Below are positions 7,381-15,001 of a DNA stretch of 19,353 nt, piece by piece. The notes under the pieces were generated by a model that was not told the DNA's origin, did no database searches, and was given only the letters and a program-made list of their open reading frames with translations. The stretch spans positions 1 to 19,353 of the forward strand of contig JAADFL010000135.1 in the NCBI GenBank assembly GCA_013152945.1, in the 5' to 3' direction. How positions within the stretch are numbered: position 1 is the stretch's first letter; the number at the start of each line of letters is the position of its first letter. The stretch is from Deltaproteobacteria bacterium. GTDB lineage: Bacteria; Myxococcota_A; JAADFL01. Both the position numbers and the translations under genes were made by a program.

Positions 7381-8826
7381 CTAGAAGAGCACAGAGCCTG
7401 TAACAAGCCAGGTAAATAAAAAGGTCTCCGCAACCCTTACACGCCTGCCCACGGAATCCAGCCTCTTATCGAAATAGGCGTCCGGGAGATCTTCACCGCT
7501 TGGCCCCTTGTAACGGTTACTGGCCTCGTCTGCATAGGTAAGGAAGTGCTGAGTATCATGTCCGAATGTTACGCTTGTATTGAACCTTACGTACTTGGCC
7601 GCCTGAATAGAGATGCCGAAAGTGCCTTCGAAATGGGTATACTGCTCGCAATAGGTCGGCCTGTTCAACAAATCGGAGAGTTCATTCAAAGTTATTCCTT
7701 CAGTGAACATTTCTGCAGCCAGGTTCAGGTTGATGGCAAGCTTCTGGTGTTTATCAGGCACTTCCCATGGAATTATCTCGGTTCCGAAAACCAATCCGAA
7801 ATGATGCGGCAGCAAGATATTGTCCTTCATGGCCTTTATTTGGCCGTCACTCCATTCACAGGTGGAGGGATTCCTGGGATCGCAGCCGGTAGGTTTACCA
7901 TGAGGATAATCATTGGCCACATCGTAGTCCGAAGGATACGGATCCGCATTCGCCTTGTTGGGATCGTTGTCATCGTACATCCTGCCGAAGTACTTATCGT
8001 CGTCATAGTCGGGATCCCGCATATAGGTGGATGACTTGCTTTCGTAGTAATACTCATTGTTACGCATGGCCCTTGCCACCAGGCCGTTAATCTTTGACCT
8101 GGAGGTCAGGATGGGCAGCGTGTAATGGAATCCCATGTAGGGATCGAAGTACTTGAAACGCCTGGAGAGGGCGGTTCCGAAGGTCATCTCCACGTTCCCC
8201 GAGCCCACGCCTATGCCTGTCTTCTTGGCACTAGTGGTGAACCGGTTGTAGAAATCCTTTGACGGATCCCATGGAGACCCCGAAGGCAGCATGACGTCGT
8301 AGTAAAGCATCCACGTTGGCCACCATTTTTCGTTGTGCCTCTCACAGTTGAAAGGCGCCCACTTCAGCCCCAGGTGCATGTCCCCTATACCCATGGCATG
8401 TTCGGATGAAAAGGGCTGCTTACCGAGATCTCCCACGAACCATGAACTGTACAGTTCGGAGTTCGTAGCCGTCACGCCGTCCGCGAATTTCGCTCCATAT
8501 TTCTCTGTAAAGGATACTGGCAATGACACGTTGAAAGACAAATCCTTGTAAAGGCCAAGTTCAATATCGATGACCATGTGATTGCCGGTTTCGGTTATGC
8601 GGAGATCCCTGCCGTCTGCGATTCCAAGCGTCGTATCGTAGAATTCCTTGGTTACCTTGGCCCAGCGATAGTTCTGAAAGAACGAAACCGACACATTGGC
8701 ATCGAAAACATCGTCTCCGTCAAATGCATCAGCCACGTCCGTTATCTGCGCCGCATTGACATTCCGCGGTGGCAAAACCAGAACCAATCCTCCCAATAGG
8801 ATGAGCACGGTCATCTTGCGGCCCAT
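7381..8826 (-). CDS. Outer-membrane beta-barrel protein of unknown substrate
   Basis: 481 residues from the ATG at 8826, chosen because GGAGG lies 7 nt upstream; the open frame extends to 8916 but without a signal there. The N-terminus MGRKMTVLILLGGLVLVLPPRNVNA-AQ is a clear signal peptide. The rest alternates polar and hydrophobic/aromatic residues as in beta strands (LSFNVSLPVSF, GIGDMHLGLKWAPF, FKYFDPYMGFHYTLP, KYVRFNTSVTFGHD) and ends in Phe, the usual BAM-recognition end of barrels. Repeated GIGD-type turns resemble MetA-pathway/PF13557-like and general transporter barrels, but I cannot fix the family. An unusual acidic stretch at residues ~270-327 (PDYDDDKYFGRMYDDNDPN) with two later Cys probably forms a long outer loop. 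It has its own candidate promoter and converges with yraN. Confidence 0.75.
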   Translation of the reverse strand: MGRKMTVLILLGGLVLVLPPRNVNAAQITDVADAFDGDDVFDANVSVSFFQNYRWAKVTKEFYDTTLGIADGRDLRITETGNHMVIDIELGLYKDLSFNVSLPVSFTEKYGAKFADGVTATNSELYSSWFVGDLGKQPFSSEHAMGIGDMHLGLKWAPFNCERHNEKWWPTWMLYYDVMLPSGSPWDPSKDFYNRFTTSAKKTGIGVGSGNVEMTFGTALSRRFKYFDPYMGFHYTLPILTSRSKINGLVARAMRNNEYYYESKSSTYMRDPDYDDDKYFGRMYDDNDPNKANADPYPSDYDVANDYPHGKPTGCDPRNPSTCEWSDGQIKAMKDNILLPHHFGLVFGTEIIPWEVPDKHQKLAINLNLAAEMFTEGITLNELSDLLNRPTYCEQYTHFEGTFGISIQAAKYVRFNTSVTFGHDTQHFLTYADEASNRYKGPSGEDLPDAYFDKRLDSVGRRVRVAETFLFTWLVTGSVLF

Positions 8827-8887
8827 CTCGAACCTCCAAAAACTTAGAACTGTGCGTTTCCACAAGTAATAACAAAAACTTTTAGAA

Positions 8888-8916
8888 ACGCTACCAATCA
8901 CGCACTTGCCTGTCAA
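8888..8916 (-). promoter_or_regulatory. Candidate sigma70 promoter of the outer-membrane protein gene
   Basis: On the minus strand a perfect TTGACA (8911-8916) is followed after 17 nt by TAGCGT (8888-8893; T, A and final T match). The start codon is about 60 nt further on. The 12-bp direct repeat lies immediately upstream of the -35 box. Confidence 0.5.
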
Positions 8917-8919
8917 GAG

Positions 8920-8955
8920 AGAGTTGATCGGCTTTCGACGGATAGAGTTGATCGG
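8920..8955 (-). repeat. 12-bp direct repeat upstream of the outer-membrane gene promoter
   Basis: AGAGTTGATCGG occurs at 8920-8931 and again at 8944-8955, both written on the plus strand, with a 24-bp period (about two helix turns plus). The pair begins four bases upstream of the predicted -35 box. Tandem sites on one face of the DNA in this position are typical of activator or repressor binding, but no regulator family is recognisable from the motif. Confidence 0.5.
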
Positions 8956-8965
8956 TGGACAAACT

Positions 8966-10354
8966 TCAAGTCTTATTATCCCTGCTTATACCGAGGTCTT
9001 TCATCTTGAGCTGCAAACCCTTCCTCGAAAGCCCCAGCAATTTTGCGGCCCTGGTAACGTTTCCTCCCGTCTCACTCAGGGTCCTGGTAATAAGGTCCAT
9101 TTCTATTTTCCTTGTTTCAGCCCTTACGACATCCTTCAGGGTTCCTGTCCCGGCATGTTGATCCGGCTTAAGGTCCCGGTTGATAATTCCTGTGAATTCC
9201 GGTGGAAGCAATCCCACGGTCAATCTTGCCGGTGAATGTTCCAGTATCATCTTTTCAAGAACATTCTCCAGTTCCCTGACGTTACCGGGCCAGTTATACG
9301 ATTTTACGAGTTCCACGAACTCATCGTCCACTGCCGGGACCTGCCTGGCGTGCTTTTTAGCAAATTTCTCCGCCATGTACCGCACCATCAACGGTATGTC
9401 ATCCCTTCTCTCACGCAATGGCGGAAGCTGAATCGGCACAACCGCCAGCCTGTAGTACAGATCTTCCCTGAAAGCGCCGCTGGCTATCTCCTTCTCCAAA
9501 TCCCGGTTTGTCGCTGCCAGCACCCTTACATCGGTTTTCAATGATTTCGTGCCACCTACCCTCTCGAATTCACTTTGCTGGAGAACCTTTAAAAGCTTTA
9601 CCTGGATACTCACTGGAATCTCGGCAATCTCGTCAAGAAAAAGCGTTCCCTTGTCGGCAATCTCAAACCTCCCCGGTTTACTCATCACGGCGCCCGTGAA
9701 AGCGCCCCTCTCATATCCGAAAAGTTCGCTCTCCACCAACTCCTTTGGAATAGCCGCACAGTTGATGTGCACAAACGGGCCGCCCTTCCTGGACGAGTTG
9801 TCGTGTAAGGCTCTTGCCACAAGGTCCTTGCCGGTTCCACTCTCACCCGTGATTAGAACCGTCGAATCGGTATCGGCCACCCTGTTTATCAACTCGAATA
9901 TCTCAAGCATGGCCGGTGTCCTGCCCAGCATCCCAAGCCGCTCGCCCAAAGATGCATCCGAATCATTCGAATCGCCCAATCTCTTTCGGCGAAGAGCCTT
10001 GGCCACAAGTTCAAGTATTTCGTCCTGCTCGAAAGGCTTGGTAATATAGTCCATTGCCCCGGCCTTGAGTGCCGCCACTGCGGTGTCCTTGGTGCCATAC
10101 GCGGTTATCAGGAAAACCTGGGTCCCCGGTGATCGCTTCTTCAACTCGCGTAGCAAGTCCATTCCTGACAACTTGGGCATCTTCAGATCCGTTATCACCA
10201 CCTCCGGCTTGAATGCGTCCAGGAGTTTCAATGCCTCTATGCCGTTACCCGCCTGTTCCACGATATGTCCATCCTGTTCCAGTATGGCGGTCAGAACCTT
10301 CCTCAGGTTTACCTCGTCATCCACCACCAGGACCCTTCCCTTGGAACCGGCCAC
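8966..10354 (-). CDS. NtrC-family sigma-54-dependent response regulator
   Basis: 462 residues with the three classic domains. Receiver (1-120): acidic pocket D12-D13, phospho-acceptor D56 in VITDLKMP, T84 and K106. AAA+ domain (~140-375): GESGTGKD Walker A (170-177), GAFTGA (217-222) that contacts sigma-54, GTLFLDEI Walker B (236-243), and R-finger region with FREDLYYRLAVVPIQLPPLRERRDD. C-terminal Fis-type helix-turn-helix (~420-460): ETGGNVTRAAKLLGLSRKGLQLKM. All key residues are intact, so it should activate sigma-54 promoters when phosphorylated. The start is GTG at 10354, supported by AGGAGG 8 nt upstream that lies inside the end of the kinase gene; the two genes are 3 nt apart. The kinase just upstream is its evident partner. 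Target promoters are not visible here. Confidence 0.95.
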   Translation of the reverse strand: MAGSKGRVLVVDDEVNLRKVLTAILEQDGHIVEQAGNGIEALKLLDAFKPEVVITDLKMPKLSGMDLLRELKKRSPGTQVFLITAYGTKDTAVAALKAGAMDYITKPFEQDEILELVAKALRRKRLGDSNDSDASLGERLGMLGRTPAMLEIFELINRVADTDSTVLITGESGTGKDLVARALHDNSSRKGGPFVHINCAAIPKELVESELFGYERGAFTGAVMSKPGRFEIADKGTLFLDEIAEIPVSIQVKLLKVLQQSEFERVGGTKSLKTDVRVLAATNRDLEKEIASGAFREDLYYRLAVVPIQLPPLRERRDDIPLMVRYMAEKFAKKHARQVPAVDDEFVELVKSYNWPGNVRELENVLEKMILEHSPARLTVGLLPPEFTGIINRDLKPDQHAGTGTLKDVVRAETRKIEMDLITRTLSETGGNVTRAAKLLGLSRKGLQLKMKDLGISRDNKT

Positions 10355-10357
10355 CTG

Positions 10358-12487
10358 CTAAACCTCCTCCGTGTCATTGTCCTTGCCGGCAAGCATATCA
10401 TGTCCATGCCCTGCATCAACCGGCAACCTGATGTAAAAAGTCGCTCCACTGCTCCCATGCCTGGACTTCAACAGCAGCCTGCCCCCATGAGCCTCCACGA
10501 TTCTTCTCGAAATGGCCAAGCCCAAACCCGTGCCACGCTCCTTGGTTGTATAGAAAGGGCTGAAAATCTTTTCCCTCAACGCCGCCGGCACCCCCGGACC
10601 ATTATCTCGAATCCTTATTTCGATCCAACCAGTCCCTTCTTTTCCAGGCAGAATAGCCTTGATCAAGGAAGACGAAATACGCCTGGACCTCGCAGTGTAA
10701 ATCATGATTTCCCCGTTTGAATCCATTGCCTCGAATGCATTTCGTAACAAGTTCAACAACACCTGTTGGAGTCCATCATGATCGGCAATTATACTTGGAA
10801 GGTCGGGGTCCGGACGAAACTCGATTCCCATATTTTTATACGTGTCGGTTCTAATGACGCTCACTGCGTGCTTGACCAATTCATTGACATCGACCAGGGT
10901 TTTCTTCAACCTATACGGCCTGGCATACTCCAGGAAATGTTCCACCACGCCGTTTAGTCGGTTCGTCTCTTCCAGGATAATATCCAGGAACTCCCCTTGC
11001 TTTCCTTCTGCAGAACGCCCTAAAAATTGAGCCGCTCCCTTGATAGCTCCCAGGGGATTTCTAATCTCGTGCGCCAGTGATGCAGCCATCTCTCCAAGGG
11101 AAGCCAACCTTGCCCTTTCTTCACGTGCCTGAAAAAGCCTCGTCATTTCATAGGCAACAGCAGCCCGGTCAGCCAAGTTCTTGAGACCGGCAAGCTCCTC
11201 TCCCAAATATGCCTCCTGGGGGGCCTCGTCATCCAGATTCAACAATCCCATGACCACGTCACCTGTCTTGAGAGGGATGCATACCCCTGCCTTTAAATGT
11301 TCCATGGATTGGAGAAGCCTTTCACACCTGCCGTTCCCTCGATTTTGTGCTTCCTTATCTCCCTGCAACTCCCCTTGGAGTTCTTCCCGCAAAGCCTCCC
11401 TCAAGAGGTATTTTGTTCCTGATTGCAGTTCCACGGCTAATGCCTTGTGATGCTCGAGATCAATTCTTTTTGCAGGCCTCTTGCCATAATATGCAGTCCT
11501 CTCCAGCACCAATCCGTCCTGGTCCGAAAAATAAACCGACACCGCTACTACCCGCTTGAGCCTGGAAAGCCCCTGAACAAGCAAAGACGCTATCTCGCCC
11601 GGTTCCAGTGCCCTTGCCAACCGCCCTTCCAGGTTCGACGACAATCTGGTCAATTCCTTGCTCCTCGGAAAAAATACCTTTCTAGCCTTGTCCTCCACCA
11701 ATGATTTCATGGGATCAAAGAGAAGGAGAATTACAACCGATGCAACCAGTGCATTGAAGAAAAACAAGCCGGGTCTGTCGCCTTCCACCCACACAGTCAA
11801 TATCGAGAAAATCGCTGTCAACAATAATGCCAAGAGACCGGCGACCAGACCTTTCGCAATCAAATCCTGAACATCAACCAGCCTATACTTGAATATCATC
11901 TGGGACAGGAAATATATGTAGATTAAGACTGCAATGTTTCCAAGGGGCGGCACCATTATCCCTGCTCTTGCCAGCACATCCAACAGATTCAAACTGACAA
12001 CCACCAAGCCGCCTCCGAAAAGGTACAAGAGCCTGGTCCTGTTAAGTTTCGAAGACGCGACTCGCCTTGCTCTCCAAGCCAACCCCGTGCAAACATACAG
12101 GGATGGAAAAACGAACAAACCGACGGCAACGGCGTATTCCTTCTTGCTACCGAAGGGACTAAAGGCCACTAGGGCCAGCACACCCGCAACAATTGTAATC
12201 ACTGCCGCCAGCCTGCCTGAGAGCTTACCCTTGGGTTCGAACAGGGCCTGGAAAAACATCATGCCGGCAGCGGGTATGAGGGCTGCAGCCGCCAATGATA
12301 TCCTGGGCCACCATCCCCAGTCCGACACGCCCCGCATGAATACACCCAGTTGCCACGAAAAAAGATTGAAATTCAACAATGAGAATGAAAACCAGGCCTT
12401 TGGTCTCTGCCTCCTCAATATTACCGCAAAGCCTGCTGCAAGCGTCAAAATCGCTGTAAGAAGTGCGGTTTGACCCTGTAGGTTCAT
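10358..12487 (-). CDS. Multi-span membrane histidine kinase with GAF domain
   Basis: 709 residues. The N-terminal ~290 residues hold eight or nine hydrophobic spans (from TALLTAILTLAAGFAVIL to ALVASVVILLLFDP). A GAF-like domain follows (~310-455; LSRLKRVVAVSVYFSDQDG, KAGVCIPLKTGDVVMGLLNLDDE). The kinase core has H-box ASLAHEIRNPLGAIKG with the phosphorylated His near residue 473, N-box QQVLLNLLRNAFEAMDSNG, G1 IRDNGPGVP, F-box FSPFYTTKERG and G2 GTGLGLAISRRIVEAHGG, all intact. This architecture recalls PrsK-type kinases of exopolysaccharide/PEP-CTERM loci, but no exosortase is in the window. Start: ATG at 12487 overlaps the glycosyltransferase stop (ATGA); the frame extends 22 codons further upstream over an 8-G run. 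Its cognate regulator follows 3 nt after its stop. Confidence 0.92.
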   Translation of the reverse strand: MNLQGQTALLTAILTLAAGFAVILRRQRPKAWFSFSLLNFNLFSWQLGVFMRGVSDWGWWPRISLAAAALIPAAGMMFFQALFEPKGKLSGRLAAVITIVAGVLALVAFSPFGSKKEYAVAVGLFVFPSLYVCTGLAWRARRVASSKLNRTRLLYLFGGGLVVVSLNLLDVLARAGIMVPPLGNIAVLIYIYFLSQMIFKYRLVDVQDLIAKGLVAGLLALLLTAIFSILTVWVEGDRPGLFFFNALVASVVILLLFDPMKSLVEDKARKVFFPRSKELTRLSSNLEGRLARALEPGEIASLLVQGLSRLKRVVAVSVYFSDQDGLVLERTAYYGKRPAKRIDLEHHKALAVELQSGTKYLLREALREELQGELQGDKEAQNRGNGRCERLLQSMEHLKAGVCIPLKTGDVVMGLLNLDDEAPQEAYLGEELAGLKNLADRAAVAYEMTRLFQAREERARLASLGEMAASLAHEIRNPLGAIKGAAQFLGRSAEGKQGEFLDIILEETNRLNGVVEHFLEYARPYRLKKTLVDVNELVKHAVSVIRTDTYKNMGIEFRPDPDLPSIIADHDGLQQVLLNLLRNAFEAMDSNGEIMIYTARSRRISSSLIKAILPGKEGTGWIEIRIRDNGPGVPAALREKIFSPFYTTKERGTGLGLAISRRIVEAHGGRLLLKSRHGSSGATFYIRLPVDAGHGHDMLAGKDNDTEEV

Positions 12488-14706
12488 GCCGTATTGCCCC
12501 CCCCGGCCTCCAATCCAGACAACCTGTGAAGTGTCAGGAAAGCGATAAGGCAATATGTTGTGGCTTCCACTCCCTGGTTGAGATTCAGGCCCGAGTTTGT
12601 CAGAGCATCATGGCACCCGCCTGTTGAAAAATCGTAAAGTGAGAGCCCGTAACTATTGGCGCCCAGGAACCAATCAGCGGCAGCGCGCAAGGGTTGAAGC
12701 AAATCAATGTCCCGTCTTTGGTAATACGCGGCTGCAACCGCCTCTATAAAGGTCGCCGCCATAACAGGCGACTCCAATTCCTCATCCGGGACCTCGAACT
12801 TGGTGCCCCTGTCCGTCAGTTCCATCAGGCGTTCAACCATGGCCATTGAAAATTCCTGTACATCCGGATCGGCCAGGCTATGCCCGGCAATCATCAAGGC
12901 CTGGACAGCCAACGGCCAATCTGCTGCCTTCCATTTTTCGTACCAGTCGAAGCCTGTACAAAAAGATACCAGCCGCTTGGTCTCACTACTCAAGAGTCTC
13001 CTCACCTGTGAAGCCCCTGGAAACCTCCGCAGGTAATCACAAGCTCCCAGTATACAGTATGCGCATCCCCTGTTGTCATCACCGGCCATATCAGGCAGAA
13101 CCTGGTTGAACAGGTCATTTGCAGCCGCCGCAAGATAGTCCGGGCCGCGGCTGACCACGTAGCCGAGCGACCACAATGTCTTCCCAAGGTCCACTGGTGA
13201 TGCAGAGCCTTCTATCCGCCTCGAGTAATCCATGCCCGCCGCCGGGCCCTCAAAAGCAAGTGCCAGGGTCTGCAACAGCTCAAGATAGATTTCGACCAGC
13301 CTGACTGCATCCGGCGAGCCGAACATCGCATGGTGCTTGGCGGCGGCAACCAGGGCCGCAGCCCCATCCCCGAGCCTGTAACCGGCCGATCTATCGGGCA
13401 ACATATGCCTTGCAAAAGGTGCCGGTCCGGTGTCGTCGGTCAATCTCAAAAGATGATCCAATCTCGGCTGCGGGAGGTCTGTTGCAGCCATAGGGTGTTT
13501 CCACGACTCCACTTTCGGAGTTTTGGCAGCCCTGTGAGTTTTCCTCACCTGGTCGAACAGGTCGAGGTACGAACGGGCTATGGCCGGCCATATCATGTTC
13601 CTGCAGTAATTATAGGCACGCTTTCGGACAGCGCCGAGTTCCACTTCATCGTCCAACAACCGGTTTACCGCATTTTGAATCGCACCCGGGTCTGAAAATG
13701 GAACCAGCAGCCCCCTCCCATCCGCCAGCATTTCCTCGGCGTACCAGTACGGAGTCGAAATGACAGCCTTGCCCGAACCCATTGCGTAAGTCAACGTTCC
13801 ACTGGAAATTTGCTCCTTTTCCAGGTATGGGGTCACAAAAATATCCGTAGCGCCCAGGTATTCGAGAATCTCCTCCACTTCCATGAATCTCGGTTGAAAG
13901 AGCACATGTTTCTCCAATCCCAGTTCCCTGACTCTCCTTTGAAGCTCCAGGCGATATGACTCGCCTTCCATTGCCAATACCGCAGGGTGGGTCGCTCCCA
14001 GGACCACGTAGATGGTCTTGGGATGCCTTTCAACTATTCCGGGAAGGGCCTCGATGACATTTTCGATCCCCTTGTTCCGGTGAAGCAGGCCGAAAGTCAA
14101 GAGAACCCTTCGCCCCTCGACTCCAAACTTATCCTTGTAATAACTTGGATCAATGAACGGCACATCATGGATGCCGTGAGGTATGTATGCGATCTTCTCT
14201 TGGTCCGTTCCGTACACATCTTGCAGGAAACGCCCTGCCCGCTGGCTCAAGACCACCACCTTGTCCGCAATTTCAATAATTTCGGAAAATACTTCCCTCC
14301 GCCCTTGATCCGGTTTCCTCAAAACCGTATGGCAGGTGACAATAAGCGGCTTGTGAACCGCCCTCAAAAAAGTCAATATATTCGCTCCGTACTTTCCGCC
14401 GAAGATGCCGAATTCGTGCTGAAGGCAGACAACGTTTATCCTGCTGAAATTGAGAAAATCAGCAGCACGGTAATAATCGGCTTGGTAATCCGCTCTTATC
14501 TCCAGCTTGACCCTGTCCGGGTATGGATAGCCGCCTGGAATATCATTCATGGCGGCAACCATGACCATTCGGTCCGGGCCTGCCTGTCCGGCAACGGCCT
14601 CGGCAAGGTCGGAGGTAAACGTTGCAATACCGCATTCCCTCGGCAAATAGGTCCCTATGAAAGCAATACCCTGGAATCTGCTATTACCCATGTCCGAGTA
14701 AGTCAT
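12484..14706 (-). CDS. GT4-type glycosyltransferase with C-terminal alpha/alpha-barrel domain
   Basis: 740 residues from the ATG at 14706, supported by GGGAGG 6 nt upstream (an ATG at 14727 lies before this site). The first ~390 residues are a GT-B fold of family GT4: IAFIGTYLPRECGIATFTSDL, LQHEFGIFGGKYG, PLIVTCHTVL, ADKVVVLSQRAGRFL, LTFGLLHRNKGIENVIEALP, and the nucleotide-sugar segment EKEQISSGTLTYAMGSGKAVISTPY. After a charged linker, residues ~430-740 are helical with repeated WSLGYV, DYLRRFPG, WPLAVQALMIAG and the ending GGCHDALTNSGLNLNQGVEATTYCL, a C-terminal domain that often accompanies long GT4 proteins and looks like an (alpha/alpha) barrel. Likely makes a cell-surface or storage glycan; donor and acceptor unknown. 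First gene of the GT-kinase-regulator operon; its last codons include an 8-G run. Confidence 0.88.
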   Translation of the reverse strand: MTYSDMGNSRFQGIAFIGTYLPRECGIATFTSDLAEAVAGQAGPDRMVMVAAMNDIPGGYPYPDRVKLEIRADYQADYYRAADFLNFSRINVVCLQHEFGIFGGKYGANILTFLRAVHKPLIVTCHTVLRKPDQGRREVFSEIIEIADKVVVLSQRAGRFLQDVYGTDQEKIAYIPHGIHDVPFIDPSYYKDKFGVEGRRVLLTFGLLHRNKGIENVIEALPGIVERHPKTIYVVLGATHPAVLAMEGESYRLELQRRVRELGLEKHVLFQPRFMEVEEILEYLGATDIFVTPYLEKEQISSGTLTYAMGSGKAVISTPYWYAEEMLADGRGLLVPFSDPGAIQNAVNRLLDDEVELGAVRKRAYNYCRNMIWPAIARSYLDLFDQVRKTHRAAKTPKVESWKHPMAATDLPQPRLDHLLRLTDDTGPAPFARHMLPDRSAGYRLGDGAAALVAAAKHHAMFGSPDAVRLVEIYLELLQTLALAFEGPAAGMDYSRRIEGSASPVDLGKTLWSLGYVVSRGPDYLAAAANDLFNQVLPDMAGDDNRGCAYCILGACDYLRRFPGASQVRRLLSSETKRLVSFCTGFDWYEKWKAADWPLAVQALMIAGHSLADPDVQEFSMAMVERLMELTDRGTKFEVPDEELESPVMAATFIEAVAAAYYQRRDIDLLQPLRAAADWFLGANSYGLSLYDFSTGGCHDALTNSGLNLNQGVEATTYCLIAFLTLHRLSGLEAGGGNTA
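12497..12504 (-). repeat. 8-base G homopolymer at the end of the glycosyltransferase gene
   Basis: Eight C on the plus strand, eight G in the coding strand, located seven codons before the glycosyltransferase stop and just upstream of the overlapping kinase start. One extra G would carry the glycosyltransferase frame into the kinase frame, which is open across this stretch. Such runs are prone to slippage. Confidence 0.8.
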
Positions 14707-14759
14707 ATCACACCTCCCTTCCAACACCCTTCAAACACTTTACGGTACCAATGAAATAC

Positions 14760-14787
14760 AAGATAGCCCCTTTGGCCCGATATTCAA
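14760..14787 (-). promoter_or_regulatory. Candidate promoter of the glycosyltransferase operon
   Basis: On the minus strand TTGAAT (14782-14787) and TATCTT (14760-14765) are 16 nt apart, each matching four of six consensus bases, about 55 nt before the start codon. Modest match, but it is the best pair I find in the divergent intergenic region. Confidence 0.4.
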
Positions 14788-14837
14788 GAGATGGGGCGAG
14801 ATGAACAGAATTTTTTTCAAAATCATTCAATTTCAGG

Positions 14838-14851
14838 CGGATAATGATCCG
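14838..14851. promoter_or_regulatory. Short palindrome in the divergent intergenic region
   Basis: CGGAT and ATCCG flank AATG, giving a 14-bp inverted repeat between the two divergent candidate promoters. Its place would suit a shared operator, but 5-bp half sites arise often by chance. Confidence 0.25.
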
Positions 14852-14906
14852 GATTCTGACCAAGCGCCTTGCATTACTCATCAGGACCGTTCTACTGCCA
14901 CTCTAC

Positions 14907-14936
14907 TGGACCAATAGAGGTATATCATAATATAAT
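14907..14936 (+). promoter_or_regulatory. Candidate sigma70 promoter of the giant VWA/MopE-repeat gene
   Basis: A perfect TATAAT (14931-14936) in an AT-rich run is preceded, after 18 nt, by TGGACC (14907-14912; four of six bases of TTGACA). The start codon follows 65 nt later, with GGAGG 6 nt before it. Confidence 0.5.
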
Positions 14937-14954
14937 ATCATCCAACCATTGTGA

Positions 14955-14971
14955 TCGAGCCCGGTGCTCGA
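14955..14971 (+). promoter_or_regulatory. Hairpin in the leader of the VWA/MopE-repeat gene
   Basis: TCGAGC (14955-14960) and GCTCGA (14966-14971) pair over a 5-nt loop (CCGGT) between the predicted promoter and the ribosome binding site. It may be a regulator site or an mRNA stem; no known element is recognised. Confidence 0.3.
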
Positions 14972-15001
14972 ATGTGGGCATATTGATATTGGAGGATTAT
15001 C

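Noticed and set aside
8827-8965. Sigma-54 promoter for the outer-membrane gene, expected from the adjacent NtrC-type regulator
   Set aside because: No GG-N10-GC pair of TGGCAC...TTGC type is visible; a sigma70-like pair fits better.
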